DNA of 64,000 bases from Seiridium cupressi (Eukaryota; Ascomycota; Sordariomycetes; Amphisphaeriales; Sporocadaceae). A program made the translations under genes and the position numbers. The stretch lies in contig JARVKI010000066.1 in assembly GCA_036674765.1 (NCBI GenBank), forward strand, positions 124,001-188,000. Reading direction: 5' to 3'. The notes beneath the pieces were generated by a model. The model ran no database searches and was not told the origin of the DNA. It saw only the letters and a program-made list of their open reading frames with translations. Positions 1 through 9,417 of this stretch are shown piece after piece (position 1 is the first letter of the stretch; the number at the start of each line of letters is the position of its first letter).

Positions 1-700
1 GCAGGGTCTCTGGAAGAAGAAAGAGCGGAACCATGCGACCAAGAAGAGTCAATCCAGTATATATGAAGTAGGGTATCCATGGGTTCTTCAACATGAGCAT
101 TGCACTCAGTGGGGTGGCTATAACTTCTGATATGAGACCACAGGCAGTGAGAAGAAAGAACAAGTTCGCCCTTTGGCGTGGCAGAGCAACATCAGCAACA
201 ACCAAGAAGATCATGCCGCTAGCCACAGCATCGCCTCCACCCACAAAGCTAGCCACCGAGGACAACCAGATGAGACGAGGTGGGAAGACATCAGGGCGCC
301 ATAGAACGATTTTAGAGATGAGATCCTACAAGAGAGCACCGATGATTACCATGATGAGGACGGGGCGGCGGCCATAGCGGTCGGCCAAGATGCCGAACGG
401 GATGGCCACGATGAGGCCAGGCAGACGGTTGAAAGTGTTGAGCATTTGATTGACGGTCGCAAGTTCAGCTTGCACAGGGCCAGCCGTGCAATCAGTTGGA
501 CCAGGATTGGAGCTATAGTAGCGGTTGCAGATTCTGCTCTCCAAGATACTCGTCTGGGGCGCGTCCAAGAAGAAAGCCGCGAAGTCGACCAGAATAACCA
601 TGGCGAAGCTCATGGCGATAACCCGGCGCCGGTGCGCGTCGGCATGATCGCTAGGCTCACGGCCTAGTAAAGGTCTCTCTTCCTCCGCAGGACTCGACAT
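1..700 (-). pseudogene. MFS transporter, 3' end outside window, one in-frame stop
   Basis: The reading frame starts at ATG 698-700 (MSSPAEEERPLLG) and runs leftwards off the window. It has an acidic N-tail, a first membrane segment (VIAMSFAMVILVDFAAFFL) and the MFS loop motif GILADRYGRRPV, so it is a 12-helix-type major facilitator. The same frame is broken by TAG at 326-328 and then continues cleanly as membrane protein (GLISEVIATPLSAMLM, then LLPETL at the edge). No GT-AG intron is evident around the stop. The stop sits where Gln is plausible (CAG to TAG), so a single nonsense mutation fits. It is the first gene of the decayed left-hand locus and could have been its exporter. Substrate is unknown. 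Family call is firm; pseudogene status depends on the single stop. Confidence 0.75.
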
Positions 701-770
701 GTTTTCGATCCCCCGTTCTTGCAGTTCTCGAATCGGGCGGATATCGTCGCATGCATTGAGACCTGATTGG

Positions 771-797
771 TTGACTGATTGATTGACTGATTGATTG
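771..797. repeat. Two-copy 12-bp tandem repeat
   Basis: TTGACTGATTGA occurs twice in direct succession, followed by TTG. It lies just upstream of the broken MFS transporter's start, in what would be its leader or promoter. No function is apparent. Confidence 0.7.
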
Positions 798-1523
798 TGG
801 TTACGAGACCGCACTGGCACGCACGTCAGCAATCAGTACATGTAAGTAACATCAGGGGGGCGCCAGAGCCCCGCAGCAGACCGAAAGGCAGCAGGCAACT
901 GAGCAAAGCTCACCATGGCCCCTGGCTCGAGTCAGGCCCAGTTTAATCCGCTCCGCTTGATAAACATCGCTACGATTTCCTGACCTGAATCACTAAACGT
1001 AGTTACAATGTAAGCAATCTTGGGTGCTGTGCTGCTGCAGAATCTGCGCATCAGCCAAACAAGACGGCGCTGTCGCCATCGCTCAATTGATAAAGCTTGA
1101 ATCTATGTACTAAACCATCTCTAACTTCCCCACTGTCCCCAACGTACCGCAATGCTTAGTTCGATCCCCGGCATTCCAATACATTAGGCTACAAGTCTTA
1201 CTTGTGTTCATTGATCACTAAACCGCAGAAGAACCGCATAAATCATGCCAATGGGGAATGTTCCGAGCCTCCCGCACACAACCGTCATACTGTGTATCTC
1301 ACTCACATATGTGTCTCATTAGACTGACCCACGTTCAATGCCACGATTACACATTCGTTGTTGTTGTTGGTATTACTTCACGGTAAGGGTATATTTAACA
1401 GCGACATGAGAAGTCACTCTAGGCTAAGCCACTATCACCCATAGGCCTGAGTTCCACTCGGGTGTCTAATGCTCTACCACGGGTGTTCTCCACCCTAAGT
1501 AAGTCGAGTATCTACGCATAGCG
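798..1523. other. Intergenic, no gene seen
   Basis: About 0.7 kb between the MFS start and the repeat end of the RiPP-like precursor. No frame with a recognisable protein was found on either strand. Confidence 0.6.
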
Positions 1524-1757
1524 TGCCTATGATTATTCCTAGATGGCATCCCTATCAACTTGGCGCGCTTGCTGTGCCCCCGAACATTATCCTCATCGGC
1601 TGTCCTTGCGCTTATTGTACTCCTGGATAGCATCCTCATCCGCCCTCTTGTTGTACTCTTGGATGGCGTCTTCATCGGCACGGTTACCCTATTTTTGGGT
1701 CGCACCTTTATCAACTGGAGCACGTCCACTATACTCCTTCATAGCGTCTTGGTCGGA
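1524..1757 (-). repeat. Six 36-bp protein-coding repeat units
   Basis: Six 36-nt units in tandem, read on the minus strand. Units 2, 3 and 4 are directly adjacent. Gaps elsewhere are 6 nt (units 1-2), 7 nt (4-5) and 5 nt (5-6). Units keep Asp at position 2, and most keep Asp at 4 and a basic residue at the end. Synonymous differences between units 3 and 4 argue for old duplication under protein-level constraint rather than recent slippage. Confidence 0.75.
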
Positions 1758-1892
1758 TGTATATGAGTTTGTTTAACTAGTAAAGCCACTGGCTACAGCG
1801 GGAATATTCATCTTATGGCGGACAGGCTTAGCCAGGGGCGAAGCGAGGGCAGCGGCAATGAGCGGCAAGAGAGCGATGACATTGGAACACAT
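1524..1892 (-). pseudogene. Broken secreted repeat-peptide (dikaritin/KEX2-type RiPP) precursor
   Basis: ATG at 1890-1892 opens a 39-codon frame with a classic signal peptide: MCSN, then a hydrophobic core (VIALLPLIAAALAS), then a basic region. It ends in TAA at 1773-1775. The same frame then carries six 12-residue units at 1757-1722, 1715-1680, 1679-1644, 1643-1608, 1600-1565 and 1559-1524. Units 3 and 4 are identical in protein (ADEDAIQEYNKR) but differ in several codons. Unit 5 lies in a shifted frame, with 7 nt before it and 5 nt after it. Units 2 and 6 carry stops. A signal peptide plus acidic repeats ending in KR, each with a Tyr, is the layout of fungal KEX2-processed precursors such as UstA and PhomA. 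A UstYa-type gene starts about 1.1 kb away. Function is inferred from architecture; the product is unknown and the gene looks dead. Confidence 0.72.
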
Positions 1893-3038
1893 CGTGATAG
1901 CGTACAGCGATGAATACTATTGGTGATATATGAATGATTTGGTATGAGTGCTGCTTTGTAGGCGTGCTTGTGTAGTCGATACCTCTTCTCTCTTCTTGGG
2001 AAATATGTGATTTGTGTGTATTCATCTATCTTAGCGTACTATATGCTTCGTTTACTCCTCGCCGAAACCGCATCGCCTAGTCTATGCATCATAAGCTGAT
2101 ATCTTGTCTGATTGAACGAGAAGGATTCCCATCATGGAAGCCGGAACCTACCCGGTCTACAAGTGGTGAACGGCGTTGGAATGGACAATCTGCCGGAGGA
2201 ATCGCGTGGGCATCCAACCTGATCAATAGATGTCACGTTACAGTTTTGAAGGGGTCGGTTAAGAACATGATGCATGTCGGTGCTCCTATATTGGTTGCCG
2301 TTGGGCAAGTCACGAATCAGTTCAGGTAGGCGAAAGGAGCTTGATACTCTCCGCGTCCTCGCTGGCATCAGTGTTGACTTGGCGTCCGCGAATATGGAAG
2401 TGATCTATCAGTAGCAAGGAACACAGTAAGTTAGAAACAAAATCACTCGTTTCTTTGCGAGCATCATAAATGAGACATCGGGATCTTCCGAGAGCTGCTG
2501 AGACAGACAATGTGAAGTCATCACCGGAACACTATACCCGAAGCACCAAGCCATTGTATGGTGGTAGTAGGTTATCGTAATATAGGCTTAGAGGCGTGAG
2601 AATTCGAAATATTCACCCTGGAACGGATGCCGACGCACGGTCCACCAACTTGCGAGTGAGAAGGCGCCCGGTTGCAGCAGTATTAAAAGATGACTGCATG
2701 CAGATTCCGCAATTCCGCCCCTCCCCGGGATCAATCATTCGATCCTTTAATTGACTATAACGGCACCCCAACTGGTAAAGTTGCAGCCGCTGCAGATCCC
2801 CCTCAATGACCCATAAGCTCACTACCTTGTCGAATGGTTGGAGGCAAAGGGGACACAGGTCGATCCATGTTCAGGGTCTGACGTCGCTCATCCATACTTT
2901 TATGTCTCATAGTCTGTGTGGCAGAGCTTTGAAATAATCACTTGCCTTATCTAAGCTCTTTCCTCTATTTACTTGTGGTTTGTCTATTGCATTTAGCTAG
3001 GTTTGCACTCTCCTTCTCGTAAACCCTTGTCATTCACC
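1893..3038. other. Intergenic between precursor and UstYa relic
   Basis: About 1.1 kb between two divergently oriented genes, so it should hold both promoters. Small open frames exist on both strands (for example 2084-2329) but none shows a recognisable domain or repeat. Confidence 0.5.
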
Positions 3039-3809
3039 ATGGACTCGCCTGATAGTTTGAGCACCTCTGACTCTCCGCTCCTGAATGAGGATGAGAAAGG
3101 GTTGGAGCCTGCCATGATGGGGATATTATCAATATCCGCATAATCAAAAGCAGCATTTCCTGTGGTGGAAGCACTGGAGTTTCACTCTCCTTCTCTTGAT
3201 TGCCTATCGCCTCATATTTCCCACGATACCTGGCCTCTGGACCGCTCAAATTACAGATCCGTTTCAAACATATAGTGAGTAGTCTATATTTAGCCGTAGC
3301 ATGATCGGCACCACTGACCTTTGTTGCATAGCACCTGCAAAGGTCGCTATCAAATTCCACAAAATCAAGTTTGATGCCAGTCTAGGGTTATGAACCATTT
3401 ATACTGTCGAGCGGCGCCATGAGGGAGAAGCAGTATGGAGTTGTCTCTTCAAACGCTATAGCATTCGCTTCACCATATATGAGATGCAGAAAATGAACCG
3501 CACCGCTCTCGATCTCAGCTGAGCGCGTACCACCATCTCCATTACCTGAAAATGCTGAGACAAGTCCTCTGGCACGATTTGTACAACATCAGTATTTCTC
3601 CCCTTCGCGGCCATTCAGACCATTGCATCGACGATATCCGTCAGTCGCTTATGTGTAAACCGGACCTCTCAGCCGTGACCTCCGACTGGGTGCCAGACAA
3701 GCGTAAGCCACGGCCAAACTTCCACCTCGACCCGACGTGGGTCGATTGGGATGCGCTTGATGGATGGGCAGCGAAACGCTCCACTAGCTCCTACTCTTCC
3801 TCAACATAA
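3039..3809 (+). pseudogene. UstYa-family (DUF3328) oxidase-like relic
   Basis: ATG at 3039 begins MDSPDSLSTSDSPLL, an acidic N-tail. After a frameshift near 3105 comes a membrane anchor (LWWKHWSFTLLLLIAYRLI). A GT-AG intron runs from about 3273 to 3331. The next exon has the family's FDASLGL block, then TGA at 3391-3393, then KMNRTALDLS. A second frameshift lies near 3515. The last part holds the two metal-site motifs: the first reads HHLHY where the family has HxxHC (Cys to Tyr, TGC to TAC); the second is intact as HSDHC, followed by IDDIRQSLMC. The C-terminus WDALDGWAAKRS is also family-typical. UstYa proteins catalyse oxidative cyclisation of RiPP cores and related steps. Homology is strong; at least two frameshifts, one stop and a lost Cys make it non-functional. 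Confidence 0.82.
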
Positions 3810-4017
3810 TTAATAGACATCTAACCAACGTGGTGATGAAAATTGCGGAGATTTTTGAAAACTAGGTCAACCGATCGGACACTTTCATCGACACGTTAAT
3901 AGGGAGAAATGGTACAGGCGATCAGTCTTCTTTGAGAGGTCAACAAGATCAACATCCTCCCACGATGATAGTAGAACTCGAGTATCTCTTTATATAGTAC
4001 GATGCAAGTCAACTATT

Positions 4018-5138
4018 CTAAAGATGATATGGAGGCTCGGCCCCCTCGACTGTAGCGTAGATTGCAGTAATAGCCTCTGCAAGCTCGGTGGGGAGGGGTC
4101 CAGCCTCCAACGCGTCAAGCGTCTTATGGAGTTGCTCCATCTTGGACACCGCAAATATCATCCCATCGCCGTATTTCCCATCCAGGATGCTATGGAATGC
4201 CGTCCACCGCAAAGCAGCCGCATGTCCATTGATCCCGTACTTCTCGGCAGCATTTCGGACAGTGGCCACGGAGGCTCGTACAGGGGGCTGACCATAAACA
4301 GTGCTATATAGCTTCCCGACATCGTTCTTGAGGACTATCAGCAAATTATTCACGTTATTGCTCGTGGAACTTACGTCTTTGCTCCATCGTGACGCAGTGT
4401 CGGCATTGCCGGAGAACAGGCCACCCGCTGCAGGGCTGATGCAAACGTCAGTTTCGGAATAATCGTGGATCTGGTAACAACGTACCTATAGGCAAAGAAG
4501 GCAATGTTATGCTTTCGCAGGAGTGGGAAAAGCTCCTTTTCGCCCCTTCTCACAATCGCGTTGTAGTGTCCTTGGTAGACGCCAGGTTTGACAAAACCTT
4601 TTTCCTCGCAGATCTCAATAAACTTCAGCACTTCGGCAGCACTATAGTTAGAGAGTCCAAACGTCCTGAATTTGCCCTGCTTGAAAGCTTCATTCATTGC
4701 CTTTGCTGTATCCTCAAATGGTGTCTGACGATCAGGCACGTGCATAAACATGGTCTCCACGGTAGAAGTCTGAAGCGCATCGAGGGATTGAGTAATACTG
4801 AGGTCAATCTTCGAAGGCTCGTGGTCTCCAGGATGACCACTGTGGACTTTCGTATGGATTGCAAACTTGGAGGCAGCCCCAGCCTGACCTAGACGAAGTT
4901 CCGAGGCGCCAGGGGCATTTCTACTATAATCGCGAGCTGTGTCGACCTGCGTATACCCGCGGCTATGGAAAACACCCAAGAGGGCTTGAACATCTTCTGT
5001 ACTATCGAAGTGTGCAATTCCGGGATCTTTGGCAGTGTCGCCGACCTATTGGCATCAGACTACACTGGCACGTTGTTGGAGCTGGAAGTTGATACACACC
5101 GTGTGGGTACCCAAAATAATCTTCACAGGCGTTGACAT
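4018..5138 (-). CDS. Aldo-keto reductase, aflatoxin-aldehyde-reductase type
   Basis: Four exons (5138-5100, 5045-4486, 4435-4375, 4326-4018) join in frame to 322 aa, near the usual size of AKR7-type enzymes. All three introns are GT-AG and 48-54 nt long. The product is a soluble NADPH-dependent carbonyl reductase. The catalytic tetrad is visible: Asp and Tyr in VDTARDYS, Lys in AIHTKV, His in MFMHVPD. Also typical are FGLSNYSAAEV, the YQGHYNAIVRRGEKEL block and AYSPAAGG across the second intron. The C-terminus ends PPYHL, close to the YWHL-like end of the family. Substrate cannot be read from sequence. It sits between two relics of the left-hand locus and may be a tailoring enzyme that survived, or an unrelated detoxification gene. 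No break was found. Confidence 0.88.
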
Positions 5139-5269
5139 GGTGGGTATGGGAGATGTTGGGGAAAAATTTTATGATGATCTTCTGTAGAAGTAGAGTATAG
5201 TGAGACATATTTCGCGAAGTTCAGCGATATTTAAGCTGGTCGTGTAAACCTGCTACCGTCTCTGGACGA

Positions 5270-5517
5270 AGCAATAAGGTGGTGAACTCTAAATCGCACT
5301 CCCGTAATTAAAAAGTAAATTAAAAGATTAATAAATTAGTATACTCCACTTATTTTCGCGATTTCTTCGCTAAATTTAAATATTATTTTTGTAAAACTTT
5401 TTTTTAATAAGTTTTAATTTCTTTCCTTTTTTTAGTTTATTCTAAAAGATATCCATTATTATCGATTAGAAATGCTTAGAAATCAATATTTAAAAGTGAA
5501 CGATTAATGATTAATGC
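5270..5517. other. AT-rich tract
   Basis: Strikingly A/T-rich compared with flanks, with runs such as TTTTTTTTAATAAGTTTTAA. It abuts the 3' end of the broken regulator. No gene. It could be RIP-damaged repeat DNA or simply a low-complexity spacer. Confidence 0.55.
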
Positions 5518-6212
5518 TTAAAAAGCATGATTAGAAATCAAAGGAATCGATGACAATATAAGAAGACCGTGAGCCGTGGTCTGATAATAAGATAAGATAA
5601 TGGTACATACATATGTCGCAAGTGTTGTGAAGGCGTCTTGAAGACATGTAGGCATTCCCTTCTCATGTAGAGGGTAGTCAATGAAGCTGTGGTAGCCATT
5701 TCTTACCCAATATTGTAGCATTTCTTCTACAGCACGGATAAAAGGCTCCAGTTCTAGATCGGCCGTACAAGCTATTTCTTGGTTATAGTGCTGCGTGATC
5801 CAGGTCTCATCTTGGAGAAACTATGGACATGCCGTACTTGAAAGCTCGCTGCTCTCGAGGTCAGAGTCTTGAGCTGGTAGACCCATCATAGGCGCCGAAA
5901 GTGTGGAAATGTATGGTGACATGACATCTGGCAGAGACACATCGAGATCCGGGGTCCCCATGGCACCCCAATCTCTGAGGTTAAGGCTGTCTCCGATTGC
6001 ATCATCACTGATGTGTTGAACGGCAGATGACCCATTAGCCTCATGTTGCGTATGGTGGGATCTCTGCGTCGTTTCTTCTGCGGCGGGTAGTTCCGCTGGC
6101 ACTCGGGTAGCTGCTTGTCGCATCGGCATTTGGAATCGGCACAGGCGATGCATGCTTTCTGGTGGTCAATCGTGGCTATCTTGCGGAGGCTCTGCGCAAC
6201 GGCCGCCCCAAA
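5518..6212 (-). pseudogene. Zn2Cys6 transcription factor relic
   Basis: From about 6212 leftwards the minus strand reads LRKIATIDHQKACIAC, then a cysteine cluster with spacing C-x2-C-x6-C-x6-C (ending KQLPEC). A basic KKRRRDP tract follows. The fifth and sixth cysteines expected after QR are missing, consistent with a deletion inside the zinc cluster. A frameshift follows. The next frame (5821-6153) continues with an acidic region, ends in TAG at 5821-5823, and resumes in the same frame with FLQDETWITQHYNQEI and MLQYWVRNGYHSFIDYPL, which resembles fungal regulator middle domains. It fades into the AT-rich tract. No start codon is preserved. It is the likely former pathway-specific regulator of the neighbouring locus, by position only. 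Confidence 0.75.
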
Positions 6213-6238
6213 ACTTTACCTGAAGCGCTCGATGATGC

Positions 6239-6316
6239 AGTGAGGCTTTTGTCGCTCATCAGATCATTGTCCCTGTAGTGAGGCTTTTCTGTCGCTGATC
6301 ATATTGTTGTCCCTGA
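6239..6316. repeat. Imperfect two-copy tandem repeat, about 39 bp
   Basis: A unit containing AGTGAGGCTTTT, then GTCGCT, then ATTGTCCCTG appears twice in a row with a few substitutions and a 2-nt difference. It lies immediately upstream of the regulator relic and could be promoter-derived. Confidence 0.65.
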
Positions 6317-6652
6317 AGCGCTTACAAATGTGTGATGTGTGATGTGGGACGCTGTCGGCTGTCGTCTAACATAAAGTTTGGCGGGGCATTACCCGATCGA
6401 GCTGGTGCCGTGTTTCGCGGCAATTAGGAGCCAGTTGACTTGCCTTCAAAAACCATCCAGACAGGAGCTAACCGCACACTTCGAGTGATTGTTGCTGACG
6501 ATGAGGTTATGTAGGCTCCGACTTGATATTCTTGATATAGGACGTATTAATGACCAAGGTTAGCATGAACCTTTTACGGGCTTGACGATTCCTTTTTGCT
6601 GCCGATATTGGAACAACAAACAGTGAATACCCACGGTCTAGATCCAAAGATT

Positions 6653-8410
6653 TTACAGTGATCCATCCTTCCTATCCAAGCCCTTCTCTCTGACCACCAG
6701 CTCAGCAGTCTTGCCACCAACCTGGTGGGCCAAACCTTCGATGACAGCGAGCGTCGCGCCAGCACCAGTAGTCTGGTATTTGCCGAATTCAAACACACCA
6801 ACCTTCTTCTGGAATAGCTCGTCGAGTTCCTCCAGGGTCCTGCCCTTGAGTTCCGGAAGCATAAATATGGCCCATATTGCAGCAATAATGGAGCTGGCAC
6901 CCCATACGAAAGCGATCTTGCCCTGTATATTACCATAGCCAGAATCCTGGATGAAAGGGCTGACAAAAGTGATGAGTACACCTGTGGAGAAGCCGCTAAA
7001 CGTTGCGACAGTGACAGTCTTCTCCCTGACAGCCAGGGTGGGCACTTCGGCACATACGATCCACACACTGCATATCGCGGTTAGTCTAGATGCATGCAGT
7101 GGTAGAGAAATATTCGACATACCAAGAGGCCCAAGAGATGGCCTGGACAAATTGCCATATGAACAAGCAAGCCAGCGCGCCCTTTTGGGCACCCGGGTCC
7201 CTACCATGGAAACCGGTCAAGCCAGCAAGCACGAACATGCATACGGCGAGCAAGACAGCTCCGCCAACCATGAGAGGACGACGACCAATGCGATCGACGA
7301 AGTGGAACGCGAGGACTGAGGATAGACAATTGACCATGTGTAGGTAGATCAGAATCTCGAAACTGTTGGTGACACCGATAGTCTGCAAAAAGACAACCGA
7401 ATACGCAACGATGAAGCCGCTTCCCTGAGCTTGCTGGAGGCATTGAACACCAGCCGAGATGAGGGTGCGGCGCAGATTGGAGCCACGAAAGACATCGATC
7501 CAGGACGTGTGCAGATAAAGCTCACGATCTTGATTCTCAGCCTGCACAAGAAGATTAAGCTCCTTGTCAATGAGCGCCATCGGAGTCCCACGACGGAGAA
7601 AGTAGAGGACTTTGCGCGCCTCTTCTACCCTTCCCCGACCTATAAGCCATCGAGGGGATTCGGGAAGAAAGAAGCCACCGGCGATCAAGACGACGGGGGC
7701 GATGAACTGGATCATGAGCGTTGGGCGGTACGCCCACTGGTCCGTACGTGACTGCAAGCCCCAGTTCGCGACGCAGGCCATTGTAGCCCCGACAAGTTGC
7801 CCTTCCCTTCGCGTCAGTCTCTGATATACCTTGCAAGGGATTCAGTATTACAGAATTGGTAGATATTAATCAAGGATCCTCGAATCTTGGCAGGTGAGAC
7901 CTCACTTTGGTATGTTGGCACAACACTGTTCAAGTCATCCTAGTCAGCGCATAAAGTGGCAAAAGATGCTTCTGGACTTGCTTACTTGCAGACGAGGCCC
8001 ATTGAGATACTGTTGACAATCCGGCCAGCCATCAGTTGCCAGAAGTGGCCGAATGAGCAGACCTGAACCAAGATACCGATCACGGCAATAATGGCAGCCA
8101 AAAAGAAAGTCCTGATACGAGAAAGTCTCTGGCCAACGAATCCGGAGAATAGACAGCCGAGGGCGACACCAGCCGTCGGTGCTCCACTACCAGCGGACTG
8201 CCAGGAAGCTGGGATGGAATATGTACCTGTGGCTACATCGAGGACACCGAAATCTTCGGCGCACTTGTTCATTCCCAGGAACCCAGCCCAATAGCAGTTG
8301 TCCCACCCGAACCCAGCGCCAGCTAAACCAGAATACCCGCATACTACAAGCAATGGGCCAGTGAGTTCTTGGCCTAGATCGCTGGCCTTCCAGCGAGAGA
8401 CAATTCCCAT
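6653..8410 (-). CDS. MFS sugar-type transporter
   Basis: Four exons (8410-7986, 7925-7852, 7801-7123, 7067-6653) join to 530 aa, the normal length for fungal hexose/quinate-type permeases. The introns are GT-AG and 49-60 nt. Start ATG 8408-8410 (MGIVSRWKASDLGQEL) precedes the first membrane segment. Sugar-porter hallmarks are present: VPTYQSEVSPAKIRGSLI after TM4, PESPRWLIGRGRVEEARK after TM6, DRIGRRPLMVGG between TM8 and TM9, and PELKGRTLEELDELF after TM12. It should be a plasma-membrane proton-coupled carrier for a sugar or related polyol/acid; the substrate is not readable. It is divergent from the GH18 gene across about 1 kb. No break seen. Confidence 0.9.
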
Positions 8411-9417
8411 TATCGCTACTGGTTGCGTGTTCGGGCTGGTCAAGGGGCTGGCGAAAGGTGGAAAGGAGGTGGAGTAGGTGTGTATGCATCGTGTTAGCAA
8501 TATAGTATGAGAACTATGATAGTATATGTAGAACTCTCGTAGACGCAATGAGACCCGGGAATGTAAATATCACATCCCGAAGATAAGGGAGTCTAGCAAT
8601 TGATAGCATGCGACTCCATCGGCTACGAGCTTATTGTTCGAATACCCATGTTGCCAGTGGACATACCGGCGTCACTACTACATAGCTTTCCCCAGAGATA
8701 AGCTGTGATCAAGTGGGTCAGTATGTACCGGCATGCTGAGAGTACTGCCTGCTGCCAGCTTGGTGGTTGCTAAGTGTGTCAGAACCCCGACCCCGAGAGC
8801 CGTAACCGTCGGGAGATCGGAGGCACTGCTCAGAATTGACATCTTCGGACGTCCATCTTAGGCGTATTGGCTTCCGGTCACGAGTCCGTTTGATACGCCA
8901 TCTGAATGATAAGTAGGGCCTTGAAGATAAGCATCTCGTCGCCTGGATACATATGAATGATCTCTCAACTGGAACGCGCTGAGTTCCTGTGTCGCGAATA
9001 GCACTGGTAGCAGGCCGACCTGACATAATCAACTACACGAGAGAAGCGAAAAAGTCATGAGATGCCGGAAATGTACTTGAGACGACGTGAGGAAGGATTC
9101 TGCGATGTGGTCACTCATGGCTTTGGCTGCGCTGGGCAGCCTGGCAGATAATGATGCCTCGACCAACGGCGACAATATTGGTGGCTATTCAAAAGTGACA
9201 ACCTCCCAAGGGACGTCACGAATGGCGTTAGGACAGTTCCCACCAACGACACAAGGTAAGGGACTGGAGCGATTGAGACATTCGAATGAGCGTCGCGCCT
9301 GCAATGGAAGGGCGTGTCGGAACCCGCACGGTCACGTGATTCGCCCCGGCATCAATCGCATTTCTCAATTACATCCACAAAATTTGTTCCCTTCCCTTCC
9401 TTAAGACAATTTTCACC
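8411..9417. other. Divergent intergenic region
   Basis: About 1 kb separates the starts of the sugar transporter (minus) and the GH18 gene (plus), so both promoters lie here. Short overlapping open frames on both strands show no recognisable domain. Confidence 0.6.

Noticed and set aside
1141..1180. TTCGATCC sequence resembling a tRNA T-loop
   Set aside because: The flanking bases do not form a T-arm stem and no anticodon arm could be placed upstream.
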